This document shows, in pieces, positions 42,101 through 52,553 of a stretch of 64,000 nt of DNA. The stretch comes from Strongylocentrotus purpuratus (taxonomy: Eukaryota; Echinodermata; Echinoidea; Camarodonta; Strongylocentrotidae). The notes under the pieces are model-generated. The model ran no database searches. It saw only the letters and a list, made by a program, of their open reading frames with translations, and had not been told where the DNA came from. The position numbers and the translations under genes were made by a program. Positions within the stretch are counted from its first letter, which is position 1; each line of letters opens with the position of its first letter. The stretch lies in the NCBI RefSeq assembly GCF_000002235.5, contig NW_022145611.1, forward strand, positions 9,430,242 through 9,494,241, given 5' to 3'.

Positions 42101-43100
42101 CATGCCATTAAATGGATCCTGACCCCCACATCCATTGAAAGGGGCGTTGTGGCAAATATTGAAAAATTTGAGTTATCACAACTTTCGGGCCGAAATGTTA
42201 AGGGCCGGGGTGGTTCAGCATTTTGGAGGAAAATATTATTTTTTTTAATTGGCTAGTTTCCCCATAATGAATGTACATACATGCCATTAGATGGATCCTG
42301 ACCCCCACATCCATTGAAAAGGGGCGTTGTGGCAAATATTGAAAATTTTGAATTATCACAACTTTCAGGCCGAAATTGCAAGGGCCGGGGTGGTTCAGCA
42401 TTTTGGAGGAGAAATTATATTTTTTAGATAGGCTAGTTTCCCCACAATGAATGTATATACATGCCATTAAATGGATCCTGACCCCCACATCCATTGAAAA
42501 GGGGCGTTGGGGCAAATATTGAAAAATTTGAGTTATCACAACTTTCAGGCCGAAATGGTAAGGGCCGGGGTGGTTCAGCATTTTGGAGGAAAATATTTTT
42601 TTTTTTTTATTGGCTAGTTTCCCCACAATGAATGTATATACATGCCATTAGATGGATCCTGACCCCCATATCCCTTTGACAGGGGGGTAGGGGCAAATAT
42701 TGTAAAAATTTGAATTATCACAACTTTTCGGGCCGAAGTTGTAAGGGCCGGGGTGGTTCAGCATTTTGGAGGAAAATATATATTTTTTTTAATTGGCTAT
42801 TTTGCCCACAATAAATGTATATACATGCCATTAGATGGATCCTGACTCCCATATCCCTTTGACAGGGGGGTAGGGGTAAATATTGTAAAAATTTGAATTA
42901 TCACAACTTTTCGGGCCGAAGTTGTAAGGGCCGGGGTGGTTCAGCATTTTGGAGGAAAATATATATTTTTTTTTAATTGGCTATTTTGCCCATAATGAAT
43001 GTACATACATCCGATGAGATGGATCCTGAACCCTATATCCCTTGAAAAGGGGCGTAGTGGAAAATATTGAAAAATTTGAGTTATCACAACTTTCGGGCCG
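39120..43100 (+). repeat. Two copies of an 11-unit higher-order repeat (~1,990 bp)
   Basis: The block at about 39,120-41,110 recurs at about 41,110-43,100. Several rare variants sit at the same offset. TTTTGGGCCGAAATG and the CCGATGAGATGG/AACCCTATAT pair recur 1,990 bp apart near 39,750 and 41,740. The unusual GCCCACAATAAATG unit occurs at about 40,813 and 42,804. The CTATTTTGCCCATAATG unit follows in both. 1,990 bp equals 11 monomers. Scattered differences (CCATTAAATGG, GCGTTGTGGC) show the copies have since diverged slightly. Confidence 0.8.
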
Positions 43101-43149
43101 AAATGGTAAGGGCCGGGGTGGTTCAGCATTTTGGAGGAAAATATTTTTT

Positions 43150-46100
43150 TTTTTTAATTGGCTAGTTTTTCCCATAATAAAAGTACATACATGCGATAAG
43201 ATGGATCCTGACCCTCACATCCTTTTGAAAGGGGCGTAGTGGCAAATATTGAAAAATTTGAGTTATCACAACTTTCGGGCCGATATGGTAAGGGCCGGGG
43301 TGGTTCAGCATTTTGGAGGAAAATATTATATTTTTTTAATTGGCTAGTTTCCCCACAATGAATGTATATACATGCCATTAGATGGATCCTGACCCCCATA
43401 TCCCTTTGACAGGGGGTAGGGGTAAATATTGTAAAAATTTGAATTATCACACCTTTCGGGCCGAAATGGTAAGGGCTGGGGTGGTTCAGCATTTTGGAGG
43501 AAAATATATATATTTTTTAATTGGCTAGTTTCCCCATAATGAATGTACATACATGCAATTAGATGGATCCTGACCCCCATATTCCTTTGAAAGGGGCGTA
43601 GTGGCAAATATTGTAAAATTTTGAATTATCACAACTTTCGGGCCGAAATGGTAAGGGCCGGGGTGGTTCAGCATTTTGGAGGAAAATATATATTTTTTTT
43701 TATTAGGCTAGTTTCCCCATAGTGAATGTACATACATGCCATTAGATGGATCATGACCCCCACATCCCTTTGAAAGGGGCGTAGTGGCAAATATTGAAAA
43801 ATTTGAGTTATCACAACTTTCGGGGCGAAATGGTAAGGGCCGGGGTGGTTCAGCATTTTGGAGGAAAATTTTTTTTTTTTTTTAATTGGCTAGTTTCCCC
43901 ATAATGAATGTACATACATCCGATGAGATGGATCCTGAACCCTATATCCCTTTGAAAGGGGCGTAGTGGCAAATATTGTAAAAATTTGAATTATCACAAC
44001 TTCGGGCCGAAATGGTAAGGGCCGGGGTGGTTCAGCATTTTGGAGGAAAATATTATTTTTTTTTAATTGGCTAGTTTCCCCACAATGAATGTACATACAT
44101 GCCATTAGATGGATCCTGACCCCCACATCCCTTGAAAATGGGCGTAGTGGCAAATATTGAAAAATTTGAGTTATCACAACTTTCGGGCCGAAATTGTAAG
44201 GGCCGGGGTGGTTCAGCATTTTGGAGGAGAAATTATATTTTTTAGATAGGCTAGTTTCCCCACAATGAATGTATATACATGCCATTAAATGGATCCTGTC
44301 CCCCACATCCATTGAAAAGGGGCGTTGGGGCAAATATTGAAAAATTTGAGTTATCACAACTTTCAGGCCGAAATGGTAAGGGCCGGGGTGGTTCAGCATT
44401 TTGGAGGAAAATATATTTTTTTTTTATTGGCTAGTTTCCCCACAATGAATGTATATAAATGCCATTAGATGGATCCTGACCCCCATATCCCTTTGACAGG
44501 GGGGTAGGGGCAAATATTGTAAAAATTTGAATTATCACAACTTTTCGGGCCGAAGTTGTAAGGGCCGGGGTGGTTCAGCATTTTGGAGGAAAATATTATT
44601 TTTTTTTTAATAGGCTAGTTTCCCCACAATAAATGTTTATACATGCCATTAGATGGATCCTGACTCCCATATCCCTTTGACAGGGGGGTAGGGGTACATA
44701 TTGTAAAAATGTGAATTATCACAACTTTTCGGGCCGAAGTTGTAAGGGCCGGGGTGGTTCAGCATTTTGGAGGAAAATATATATTTTTTTTTAATTGGCT
44801 ATTTTGCCCATAATGAATGTACATACATCCGATGAGATGGATCCTGAACCCTATATCCCTTGAAAAGGGGCGTAGTGGAAATATTGAAAAATTTGAGTTA
44901 TCACAACTTTCGGGCCGAAATGGTAAGGGCCGGGGTGGTTCAGCATTTTGGAGGAAAATATTATTTTTTTTAATTGGCTAGTTTCCCCACAATGAATGTA
45001 CATACATGCCATTAGATGGATCCTGACCCCCACATCCCTTGAAAATGGGCGTAGTGGCAAATATTGAAAAATTTGAGTTATCACAACTTTCGGGCCGAAA
45101 TTGTAAGGGCCGGGGTGGTTCAGCATTTTGGAGGAAAATATATTTTTTTTTTTATTAGGCTAGTTTCCCCATAGTGAATGTACATACATGCCATTAGATG
45201 GATCATGACCCCCACATCCCTTTGAAAGGGGCGTAGTGGCAAATATTGAAAAATTTGAGTTATCACAACTTTCGGGCCGAAATGGTAAGGGCCGGGGTGG
45301 TTCAGCATTTTGGAGGAAAATATTTTTTTTTTTTTAATTGGCTAGTTTCCCCATAATGAATGTACATACATCCGATGAGATGGATCCTGAACCCTATATC
45401 CCTTTGAAAGGGGCGTAGTGGCAAATATTGTAAAAATTTGAATTATCACAACTTCGGGCCGAAATGGTAAGGGCCGGGGTGGTTCAGCATTTTGGAGGAA
45501 AATATATTTTTTTTTTTATTAGGCTAGTTTCCCCATAGTGAATGTACATACATGCCATTAGATGGATCATGACCCCCACATCCCTTTGAAAGGGGCGTAG
45601 TGGCAAATATTGAAAAATTTGAGTTATCACAACTTTCGGGCCGAAATGGTAAGGGCCGGGGTGGTTCAGCATTTTGGAGGAAAATATTATTTTTTTTTAA
45701 TTGGCTAGTTTCCCCACAATGAATGTACATACATGCCATTAGATGGATCCTGACCCCCACATCCCTTGAAAATGGGCGTAGTGGCAAATATTGAAAAATT
45801 TGAGTTATCACAACTTTCGGGCCGAAATTGTAAGGGCCGGGGTGGTTCAGCATTTTGGAGGAGAAATTATATTTTTTAGATAGGCTAGTTTCCCCACAAT
45901 GAATGTATATACATGCCATTAAATGGATCCTGACCCCCACATCCATTGAAAAGGGGCGTTGGGGCAAATATTGAAAAATTTGAGTTATCACAACTTTCGG
46001 GCCGAAATGGTAAGGGCCGGGGTGGTTCAGCATTTTGGAGGAAAATATTTTTTTTTTTTAATTGGCTAGTTTCCCCACAATGAATGTATATAAATGCCAT

Positions 46101-48959
46101 TAGATGGATCCTGACCCCCATATCCCTTTGACAGGGGGGTAGGGGCAAATATTGTAAAAATTTGAATTATCACAACTTTTCGGGCCGAAGTTGTAAGGGC
46201 CGGGGTGGTTCAGCATTTTGGAGGAAAATATTATTTTTTTTTTAATTGGCTAGTTTCCCCATAATGAATGTACATACATCCGATGAGATGGATCCTGAAC
46301 CCTATATCCCTTTGAAAGGGGCGTAGTGGCAAATATTAAAAAATTAGAGTTATCACAACTTTCAGGCCGAAATGGAAAGGGCCGGGGTGGTTCAGCATTT
46401 TGGAGGAAAATATTATTTATTTTTAATTGGCTAGTTTCCCCACAATGAATGTACATACATGCCATTAGATGGATCCTGACCCCCATATTCCTTTGAAAGG
46501 GGCGTAGTGGCAAATATTGTAAAAATTTTGAATTATCACAACTTTCGGGCCGAAATTGTAAGGGCCGGGGTGGTTCAGCATTTTGGAGGAGAAATTATAT
46601 TTTTTGATAGGCTAGTTTCCCCACAATGAATGTATATACATGCCATTAAATGGATCCTGACCCCCACATCCATTGAAAAGGGGCGTTGGGGCAAATATTG
46701 AAAAATTTGAGTTATCACAACTTTCGGGCCGAAATGGTAAGGGCCGGGGTGGTTCAGCATTTTGGAGGAAAATATTTTTTTTTTTTAATTGGCTAGTTTC
46801 CCCACAATGAATGTATATAAATGCCATTAGATGGATCCTGACCCCCATATCCCTTTGACAGGGGGGTAGGGGCAAATATTGTAAAAATTTGAATTATCAC
46901 AACTTTTCAGGCCGAAGTTGTAAGGGCCGGGGTGGTTCAGCATTTTGGAGGAAAATATTATTTTTTTTATAATTGGCTAGTTTCCCCATAATGAATGTAC
47001 ATACATCCGATGAGATGGATCCTGAACCCTATATCCCTTTGAAAGGGGCGTAGTGGCAAATATTAAAAAATTAGAGTTATCACAACTTTCAGGCCGAAAT
47101 GGAAAGGGCCGGGGTGATTCAGCATTTTGGAGGAAAATATTATTTTTTTAATTGGCTAGTTTCCCAACAATGAATGTATATACATGCCATTAGATGGATC
47201 CTGACCCCCATATCCCTTTGACAGGGGGGTAAGGGCAAATATTGTAAAAATTTGAATTATCACAACTTTTCGGGCCGAAGTTGTAAGGGCCGGGGTGGTT
47301 CAGCATTTTGGAGGAAAATATTTTTTTTTTTTAATTGGCTAGTTTCCCCATAATGAATGTACATACATCCGATGAGATGGATCCTGAACCCTATATCCCT
47401 TTGAAAGGGGCGTAGTGGCAAATATTAAAAAATTAGAGTTATCACAACTTTCAGGCCGAAATGGAAAGGGCCGGGGTGGTTCAGCATTTTGGAGGAAAAT
47501 ATTATTTATTTTTAATTGGCTAGTTTCCCCACAATGAATGTACATTCATGCCATTAGATGGATCCTGACCCCCACATCCCTTGAAAATGGGCGTAGTGGC
47601 AAATATTGAAAAATTTGAGTTATCACAACTTTCGGGCCGAAATGGTAAGGGCCGGGGTGGTTCAGCATTTTGGAGGAAAATATTAATTTTTTTTTATTAG
47701 GCTAGTTTCCCCATAGTGAATGTACATACATGCCATTAGATGGATCCTGACCCCCACATCCCTTTGAAAGGGGCGTAGTGGCAAATATTGAAAAATTTGA
47801 GTTATCACAACTTTCGGGCCGAAATGTTAAGGGCCGGGGTGGTTCAGCATTTTGGAGGAAAATATATTTTTATTTTAATTGGCTAGTTTCCCCACAATGA
47901 ATGTATATACATGCCATTAGATGGATCCTGACCCCCATATCCCTTTGACAGGGGCGTAGGGGCAAATATTGTAAAAATTTGAATTATCACAACTTTTCGG
48001 GCCGAAATGGTAAGGGCCGGGGTGGTTCAACATTTTGGAGGAAAATATTATTTTTTTTAATTGGCTAGTTTCCCCATTATAAAAGTACATACATGCGATA
48101 AGATGGATCCTGACCCCCACATCCCTTTGAAAGGGGCGTAGTGGCAAATATTGAAAAATTTGAGTTATAACATCTTTCGGGCCGAAATGGTAAGGGCCGG
48201 GGTGGTTCAGCATTTTGGAGGAAAATATATTTTTTAAATAGGCTAGTTTCCCCACAATGAATGTATATACATGCCATTAGATGGATCCTGACCCCCATAT
48301 CCCTTTGACAGGGGGGTAGGGGTAAATATTGTAAAAATTTGAATTATCACACCTTTCGGGCCGAAATGGTAAGGGCCGGGGTGGTTCAGCATTTTGGAGG
48401 AAAATATTATTTTTTTTTAATTTGGTAGTTTCCCCACAATGAATGTATATACATCGGATTAGATGGATCCTGACCCCCACATCCCTTTGAAAGGGGCGTA
48501 GTGGCAAATATTAAAAAATTTGAGTTATCACAACTTTCGGGCCGAAGTGGTAAGGGCCGGGGTGGTTCAGCATTTTGGAGGAAGATATTATTTTTTTTTA
48601 ATTGGCTAGTTTCCCCACAATGAATGTACATACATGCCATTAGATGGATCCTGACCCCCACATCTCTTGAAAAGGGGCGTAGTGGCAAATATTGAAAAAT
48701 TTGAGTTATCACAACTTTTGGGCCGAAATGGTAAGGGCCGGGGTGGTTCAGCATTTTGGAGGAAAATATTTTTTTTTTTTAATTGGCTAGTTTCCCCATA
48801 ATAAAAGTACATACATGCGATAAGATGGATCCTGACCCCCACATCCCTTTGAAAGGGGCGTAGTGGCAAATATTAAAAAATTTGAGTTATCACAACTTTC
48901 GGGCCGAAGTGGTAAGGGCCGGGGTGGTTCAGCATTTTGGAGGAAAATATTATTTTTTA
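43150..48959 (+). repeat. Diverged right-hand end of the satellite array
   Basis: Units here carry substitutions not seen deeper in the array. ATAAAAGTACATACATGCG followed by ATAAGATGG occurs near 43,175, 48,077 and 48,800. GGATCATGACC, which loses the GGATCC site, occurs near 43,750, 45,205 and 45,566. TTATAACATCTTTC occurs near 48,166 and AATTTGGTAGTTTCC near 48,420. Greater divergence toward an edge is expected when homogenisation acts mainly inside an array. Confidence 0.75.
45120..47550 (+). repeat. Short-range 2- and 4-unit duplications in the satellite
   Basis: A monomer carrying CCATAGTGAATG and GGATCATGACC recurs 364 bp apart (near 45,172 and 45,536). A TAGGCTAG / CCATTAAATGG / CCATTGAAAAGG unit recurs 727 bp apart (near 45,880 and 46,607). 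A unit with AAAAAATTAGAGTTATC and ATGGAAAGGGCC recurs near 46,335, 47,060 and 47,425. These spacings equal 2 or 4 monomers and mark recent local exchanges. Confidence 0.75.
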
Positions 48960-49007
48960 TGCCCCCGCCACCAAAGGTGGTGCCGGAGGCATCATGTTTT
49001 CGGGTTG

Positions 49008-49042
49008 TCCGTCCGTACGTCCGTCCGTACGTCCGTCCGTCC
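49008..49042 (+). repeat. (GTCC)n simple repeat with GTAC interruptions
   Basis: GTCCGTCCGTACGTCCGTCC-type tetranucleotide repeats with regular GTAC variants lie inside the Helitron-like element, just after its 5' hairpin. Confidence 0.9.
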
Positions 49043-49054
49043 CGTTTGACCGTT

Positions 49055-49635
49055 ATCACAATATCTCAAGAACCATTTAAGATTTAAACTTAAGACTCGG
49101 GAATAGTATTTATCACCATAGGAAGACGATCTGATTAGATTTTGGAGTACGTAGGTCAAAGGTCACAGGTCACAGAGGTCAACTTATGAAATTCCTTGTA
49201 TTGAGTTTGTTAGCGCGATATCTCAAGAACCATTTGAGATTTAAACTTCAAACTCAAGGATAGTATGTATCACCATACGAAGACGATCTGATTAGATTTT
49301 GGAGCACGTATGTCAAAGGTCAAGGGTCATAGAGGTCAACTTATGAAATCCATACATTGAGATTGTTATCGCGATATCTCAAGAACCACTGGAGAATTTT
49401 CACTTCAAACATAATGATAGTATGTATCACCATATCATAATATCTCAAGAACCACTGGAGATTTAAACTTCAAACTTAATGATAGTGTGTATCACCATAG
49501 GAAGACAATCTGATTAGATTTTGGAGCACGTAGGTCAAAGGTCAAGGGTCATAGAGGTCAGCTTATGAAATTCCATACATTGAGATTGTTATCATGATAT
49601 CTCAAGAACCACTGGAGATTTAAACTCCAAACTTG
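49055..49635 (+). repeat. Internal ~157-bp tandem units of the interspersed repeat
   Basis: ATATCTCAAGAACC starts units near 49,061, 49,218, 49,374, 49,440 and 49,598. Full units are about 157 bp and contain GATAGTATGTATCACCATA, GACGATCTGATTAGATTTTG and GGTCAAAGGTCA-type segments. The unit that starts at 49,374 is cut to about 66 bp. Divergence between units is moderate. Confidence 0.85.
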
Positions 49636-49770
49636 TTTAAATTGCTCTATGGCGGAGGCATTATTTTCGACTGCGCGCAGTCAAAATTCCATCTAGTTTT
49701 TTATTTTATCATGTTTAAACTTTCTTCAACCCGACTTTGGGTTTGAGAGATGATACGTAAAATCAATGAT

Positions 49771-50052
49771 AGTGCAAGCCCGGCCCCCCACTCCGAGAAC
49801 GGACGGACCCCATGCGTGTTGCCAAAATGTCATTTCCTAACAAAAGAAAAAGGTCGACCCGTATTGACTTTACACATCGGACTTTTGCTGAAAAGGGGGG
49901 GGGGGTGCTGAAAAAGGCTCGTATACAAAAGAAAAAGGTCGAGCCGTATTGACTTAACACACCGGACTTTTGCTGAAAAGGGGGGGTTGGTGGGAACACG
50001 CATATGCGTACCCTAAATAACATTGAGTGGGGGGGGGGGCCGGGAGTGCAAG
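49771..50052. mobile_element. Short TIR transposon (MITE) with 8-bp target duplication
   Basis: The element at 49,779-50,044 starts CCCGGCCCCCCACTC and ends with its inverse (GAGTG, a long G run, then CCGGG). A second inverted match, ATGCGTGTT against AACACGCAT, lies further in. The direct repeat AGTGCAAG flanks both ends exactly (49,771-49,778 and 50,045-50,052). An 8-bp target duplication is typical of hAT transposons. The interior holds a tandem duplication of a roughly 60-bp segment (AAAAAGGTCGACCCGTATTG and a close copy near 49,846 and 49,939), and no transposase. Confidence 0.8.
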
Positions 50053-52230
50053 CAAAGTGCTGAAATATCCTTTGCTCCTATGTGTTTTGTGATTAAGTAG
50101 GAATTAAAGAATCTAGAGATTTCTATTTTTTCAATATGTGTCTGTATAAACTACTGAAATGTTCTGTAATACAAGAGAGAAATGTTGCTCAATATTCTTT
50201 TTCATAATACATGTTTTTTCCTGGATGTGTAAATCTGGGTAATAACAATCTGATGTTAAATGAAATGTCAGCAAAATTGATGATTTGGAAATAAATAAGG
50301 GGATAATTATGTTTCCTCATACACACCTAACTTGTGCAAATGTATTTTGAAATATATACATATATGTTTCCATATTCAACACTTTCAAATCATAGAAAAG
50401 CAGTAAGTTCTACCGTAATACTGCAGGAAAGTACTGAGAAAAAAAACAAATCCATTTTCTTTTAAAGCACTAGCAGAAGTATACTGTACCTACATTTAAC
50501 AACTAAATTATTCATACCACTTGTTAATTTGACGTTGTGTTTCATTCTCAAGAAATGTGAATCTGGACAAATAAATTTTCACATACTTAAAATATTACAA
50601 AATTTGGTAAGGGTATGAATAATGTAGCTCTTAACTAAATTATAATCTATTATTGCCCAAAAGTAGCGTGAAAATTTTGAATTATCTAGCACCATACACA
50701 TTTCCATACGATGCATGTGGTTACGTGATTTTCACTGATTATCAGTACTTTTAATCTTGTTTCCATTTTTGTGCAAAGGCACCCCCTCATATCTACAGCC
50801 TGTGTCACATTTTTAAGCACAATAAGTTAAACCCCACTTTAAAATAAAAATGGGAGTTTTTATACTTCATTCCTACATGTAATAATAATAATAATACACA
50901 ATATTTATTAGGCGCTTAATACTGGTGTCTCTAAAGCGCACCATAGTCTAACTAAAAAATTATTTACCAAAACTTATAATAAACACACAACTTATACATC
51001 TGTTCTTTATTCAATAAATCATGCATATGTAATAATAAAAATTAAAATAAGACATGAGGTCAAACATAGGATCAAACATAAGATCCAACAAACAAGAAAC
51101 AAGACGGTGTGCCAATATACAAACAGATCTCAACTTTCAATGCTCTATCTCGAGCTTCTGCCAATGCAGCACTATTACATCACTCATTTTACGATACAAA
51201 GCCAGTAAACACAATTTAAGTCTTTATTGTTTTATTTATTTACAAAATTTATTACAAGGAAATATCAATATGACAAAAATTTGTTACATGACAGATTTGT
51301 TGCTGTAAGAAATATTGTCAAATCCTTTTTTTTTTAATTAACATTTCATTTTTACAATTTTCTCATTTTCAAATTATACTATTACTGTGATAAAGTATGA
51401 AATAAACTGATGATACTTGTTTATTAAAAAAAAATAAAAAAATAAATACAGTGGCTTTAGCTAGCTTTGGCAACACACAGAGCAGAGAGAATCTCTCGAA
51501 ATTATACTTCCTCTACACTAGTTTACCGCAATCCTTTTGCTGCACCTGTATCAAGAGAAACAACTCTACATAAAATGCCTCGCACATAAAAACGGGTATC
51601 ATCATTGGGTCAGGATTAGAACCCTAAAACCTCTGATTCAGATTCTGCACCACTTTTCAGCAGTGCCTCAGTACAAGACTTTAAAGGAAAGTATCAACAT
51701 AATAACGCAAACCCCATGAAGGAAGAAACTAAAGCCACATACTCAAATCTTCATAAGGGGAAATTAGATATACAAACTTCTCAAAACAAGAAAGGGGAAA
51801 TTTAAATCTTCTGAAGGTCTCCAGAATAAAACCACAGGATAAAACAATCCAAGCATTTCTTTAAAATATTAATAATGTTCAAGAAGAAAAAAATAGACCC
51901 TCCCCCCCCCCCCAAAAAAAGAAGAAGATATAATTTAGCGTTATTCACAATGGCAACCTTATACTGCGATAAAAATGCATGCATGGGATTCTATTGGATG
52001 TCTATGTGCTGTAAACAAAAACCTTTGTTGATATCTACTTTTTGAGTCACTAATATCTTCATTTTCGAGACTGAGAATATTTTCTTTGATTTAAAGTATC
52101 ATGTATCGCGTATCTGACATGGGCCAATGGTTGACATTGCAGTGTCCTAACATAAGAATTTCTATCTCGAGGGTCTTTCAAGAAAAGAAAGTCATCTTCA
52201 GACCCTTGGTAAGACGTGAGTGGTTAAGAA
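50053..52230. other. AT-rich intergenic sequence without recognised genes
   Basis: The stretch between the short TIR element and the 3' end of RNASEH2C is AT-rich and its open frames are short and unlike any family I know. It contains an (AAT)n tract near 50,880, A-rich runs near 51,425-51,450 and a 12-C run at 51,902-51,913. Confidence 0.6.
50875..50950. repeat. (AAT)n-linked interspersed repeat fragment
   Basis: An AATAATAATAAT tract leads into ACACAATATTTATTAGGCGC and CTCTAAAGCGCACCA. The pairing of an (AAT)n tract with paired GCGC-type motifs resembles a common marine-invertebrate interspersed repeat. The family name is not certain. Confidence 0.4.
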
Positions 52231-52247
52231 GCAGGGAGGGATGACAT

Positions 52248-52253
52248 TTTATT
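52248..52253 (-). promoter_or_regulatory. Candidate distal poly(A) signal of RNASEH2C
   Basis: TTTATT on the plus strand reads AATAAA on the gene strand, about 232 bases after the stop codon. Confidence 0.4.
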
Positions 52254-52362
52254 TGGTTTTACTCAAGTAGCCTGAGAGGTCTGAAACAGAGAAGTGACAG
52301 GGCATTAAAAAATAAAACGAAAGCCTGACATCTGGCACAGCCGTAGCAGGTAGGGATGTCAT

Positions 52363-52368
52363 TTTATT
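52363..52368 (-). promoter_or_regulatory. Candidate proximal poly(A) signal of RNASEH2C
   Basis: TTTATT on the plus strand reads AATAAA on the gene strand, about 117 bases after the stop codon. Confidence 0.45.
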
Positions 52369-52484
52369 TTGTTTTTCTCAAGTACTAGTCTGAAAAAGCC
52401 TGAAACAGAGAAGTGACAAGGTATGAAATCAAGCGGAAGCCTGACATCTGGCACTGACGTAGGAGGTAGAGAACGGAAGAGTCT

Positions 52485-52553
52485 TCATCTGCAGCCAGTC
52501 ACACTACTCTGTGATTCCAGGGAAGCCTTATCAGATTCTACCGGACTGTGCAA
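52485..52553 (-). CDS. RNASEH2C: RNASEH2C coding exon 5 with stop
   Basis: After a strong pyrimidine tract and TCTCCAG, the exon encodes LHSPVESDKASLESQSSVTG, then CR and TGA. Joined to exon 4 it reads SIASALHSPVE, matching human SLAAAIHAQVPE in position. The extra serine-rich tail is longer than in human. Confidence 0.85.
   Translation of the reverse strand: MHSPVESDKASLESQSSVTGCR

Larger units (their letters stand above)
1..48959 (+). repeat. ~181-bp tandem satellite array (about 270 units)
   Basis: A head-to-tail array fills this whole stretch, with no other element inserted that I can see and all units in one orientation. Written on the plus strand, a unit reads in order: GATGGATCCTGA, a CCCTTTGAAAGGG palindrome, a GTAGTGGCAAATATTG block, TTATCACAACTTTC, a GGGCCGAAAT block, a GGGCCGGGGTGGTTCAGC block, TTTTGGAGGAAAATAT, a run of about 8-12 T, TTGGCTAGTTTCCCC, then AATGAATGTACATACAT or AATGAATGTATATACAT. 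Unit length is about 179-182 bp, so it is not a multiple of three and the reading frame rotates from unit to unit. The array starts left of the window and ends inside a T tract at about 48,959. The unit length is close to that of many centromeric or pericentromeric satellites, but location on the chromosome is inference only. Confidence 0.98.
48960..49696 (+). mobile_element. Non-autonomous Helitron-like interspersed repeat (tentative)
   Basis: The element begins with a hairpin-forming CCGCCACCAAAGGTGGTG, then a (GTCC)n-type tract, then tandem units of about 157 bp that each start near ATATCTCAAGAACCA. It ends with GGCGGAGGCATTATTTTC, the perfect 14-bp palindrome GACTGCGCGCAGTC, and AAAATTCCATCTAG followed by T. 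A GC-rich hairpin about ten bases before a terminal CTAG, with T next, is the classic 3' signature of Helitrons. I do not see the matching 5' TC terminus, so the left end may be truncated or the element may belong to a different repeat class. No coding capacity is visible. Confidence 0.55.
52230..52470 (-). repeat. Tandem duplication of ~117 bp in the RNASEH2C 3' region
   Basis: Two adjacent diverged copies share CATTTTATTT, CTCAAGTA, TGAAACAGAGAAGTGACA and AAGCCTGACATCTGGCAC. The offsets between copies are 115-119 bp. On the minus (gene) strand each copy carries an AATAAA hexamer, at 52,363-52,368 and 52,248-52,253. The duplication therefore gives the gene two possible polyadenylation signals, about 117 and 232 bases past its stop codon. 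Confidence 0.8.

Noticed and set aside
270-48869. Dozens of minus-strand open frames of 60-217 codons with repeating peptides such as MGVRIHLMACMYIHCGETSQ
   Set aside because: They are translations of the satellite in rotating frames. Their lengths follow chance loss of stops between units, and no promoter, splice pattern or family match is seen.
1-48959. Regular repeats that might be taken for a CRISPR array
   Set aside because: The whole 181-bp unit is conserved with no unique spacers, and the context is an animal genome.
1-48959. CENP-B box in the satellite
   Set aside because: TTTCGGGCCGAAA supplies TTCG, but the A and CGGG required further on do not fall at the right positions on either strand.
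48863-49087. Open frame across the satellite/repeat junction with VRPYVRPYVRPSR
   Set aside because: The peptide is simply the GTCC-type simple repeat read in frame and does not resemble a protein family.
49763-50023. Minus-strand open frame across the short TIR element
   Set aside because: It is explained entirely by the duplicated internal segment and G runs of the element.
51054-51984. Small open frames in the intergenic region
   Set aside because: They are AT-rich, short, without recognisable domains or a gene structure.
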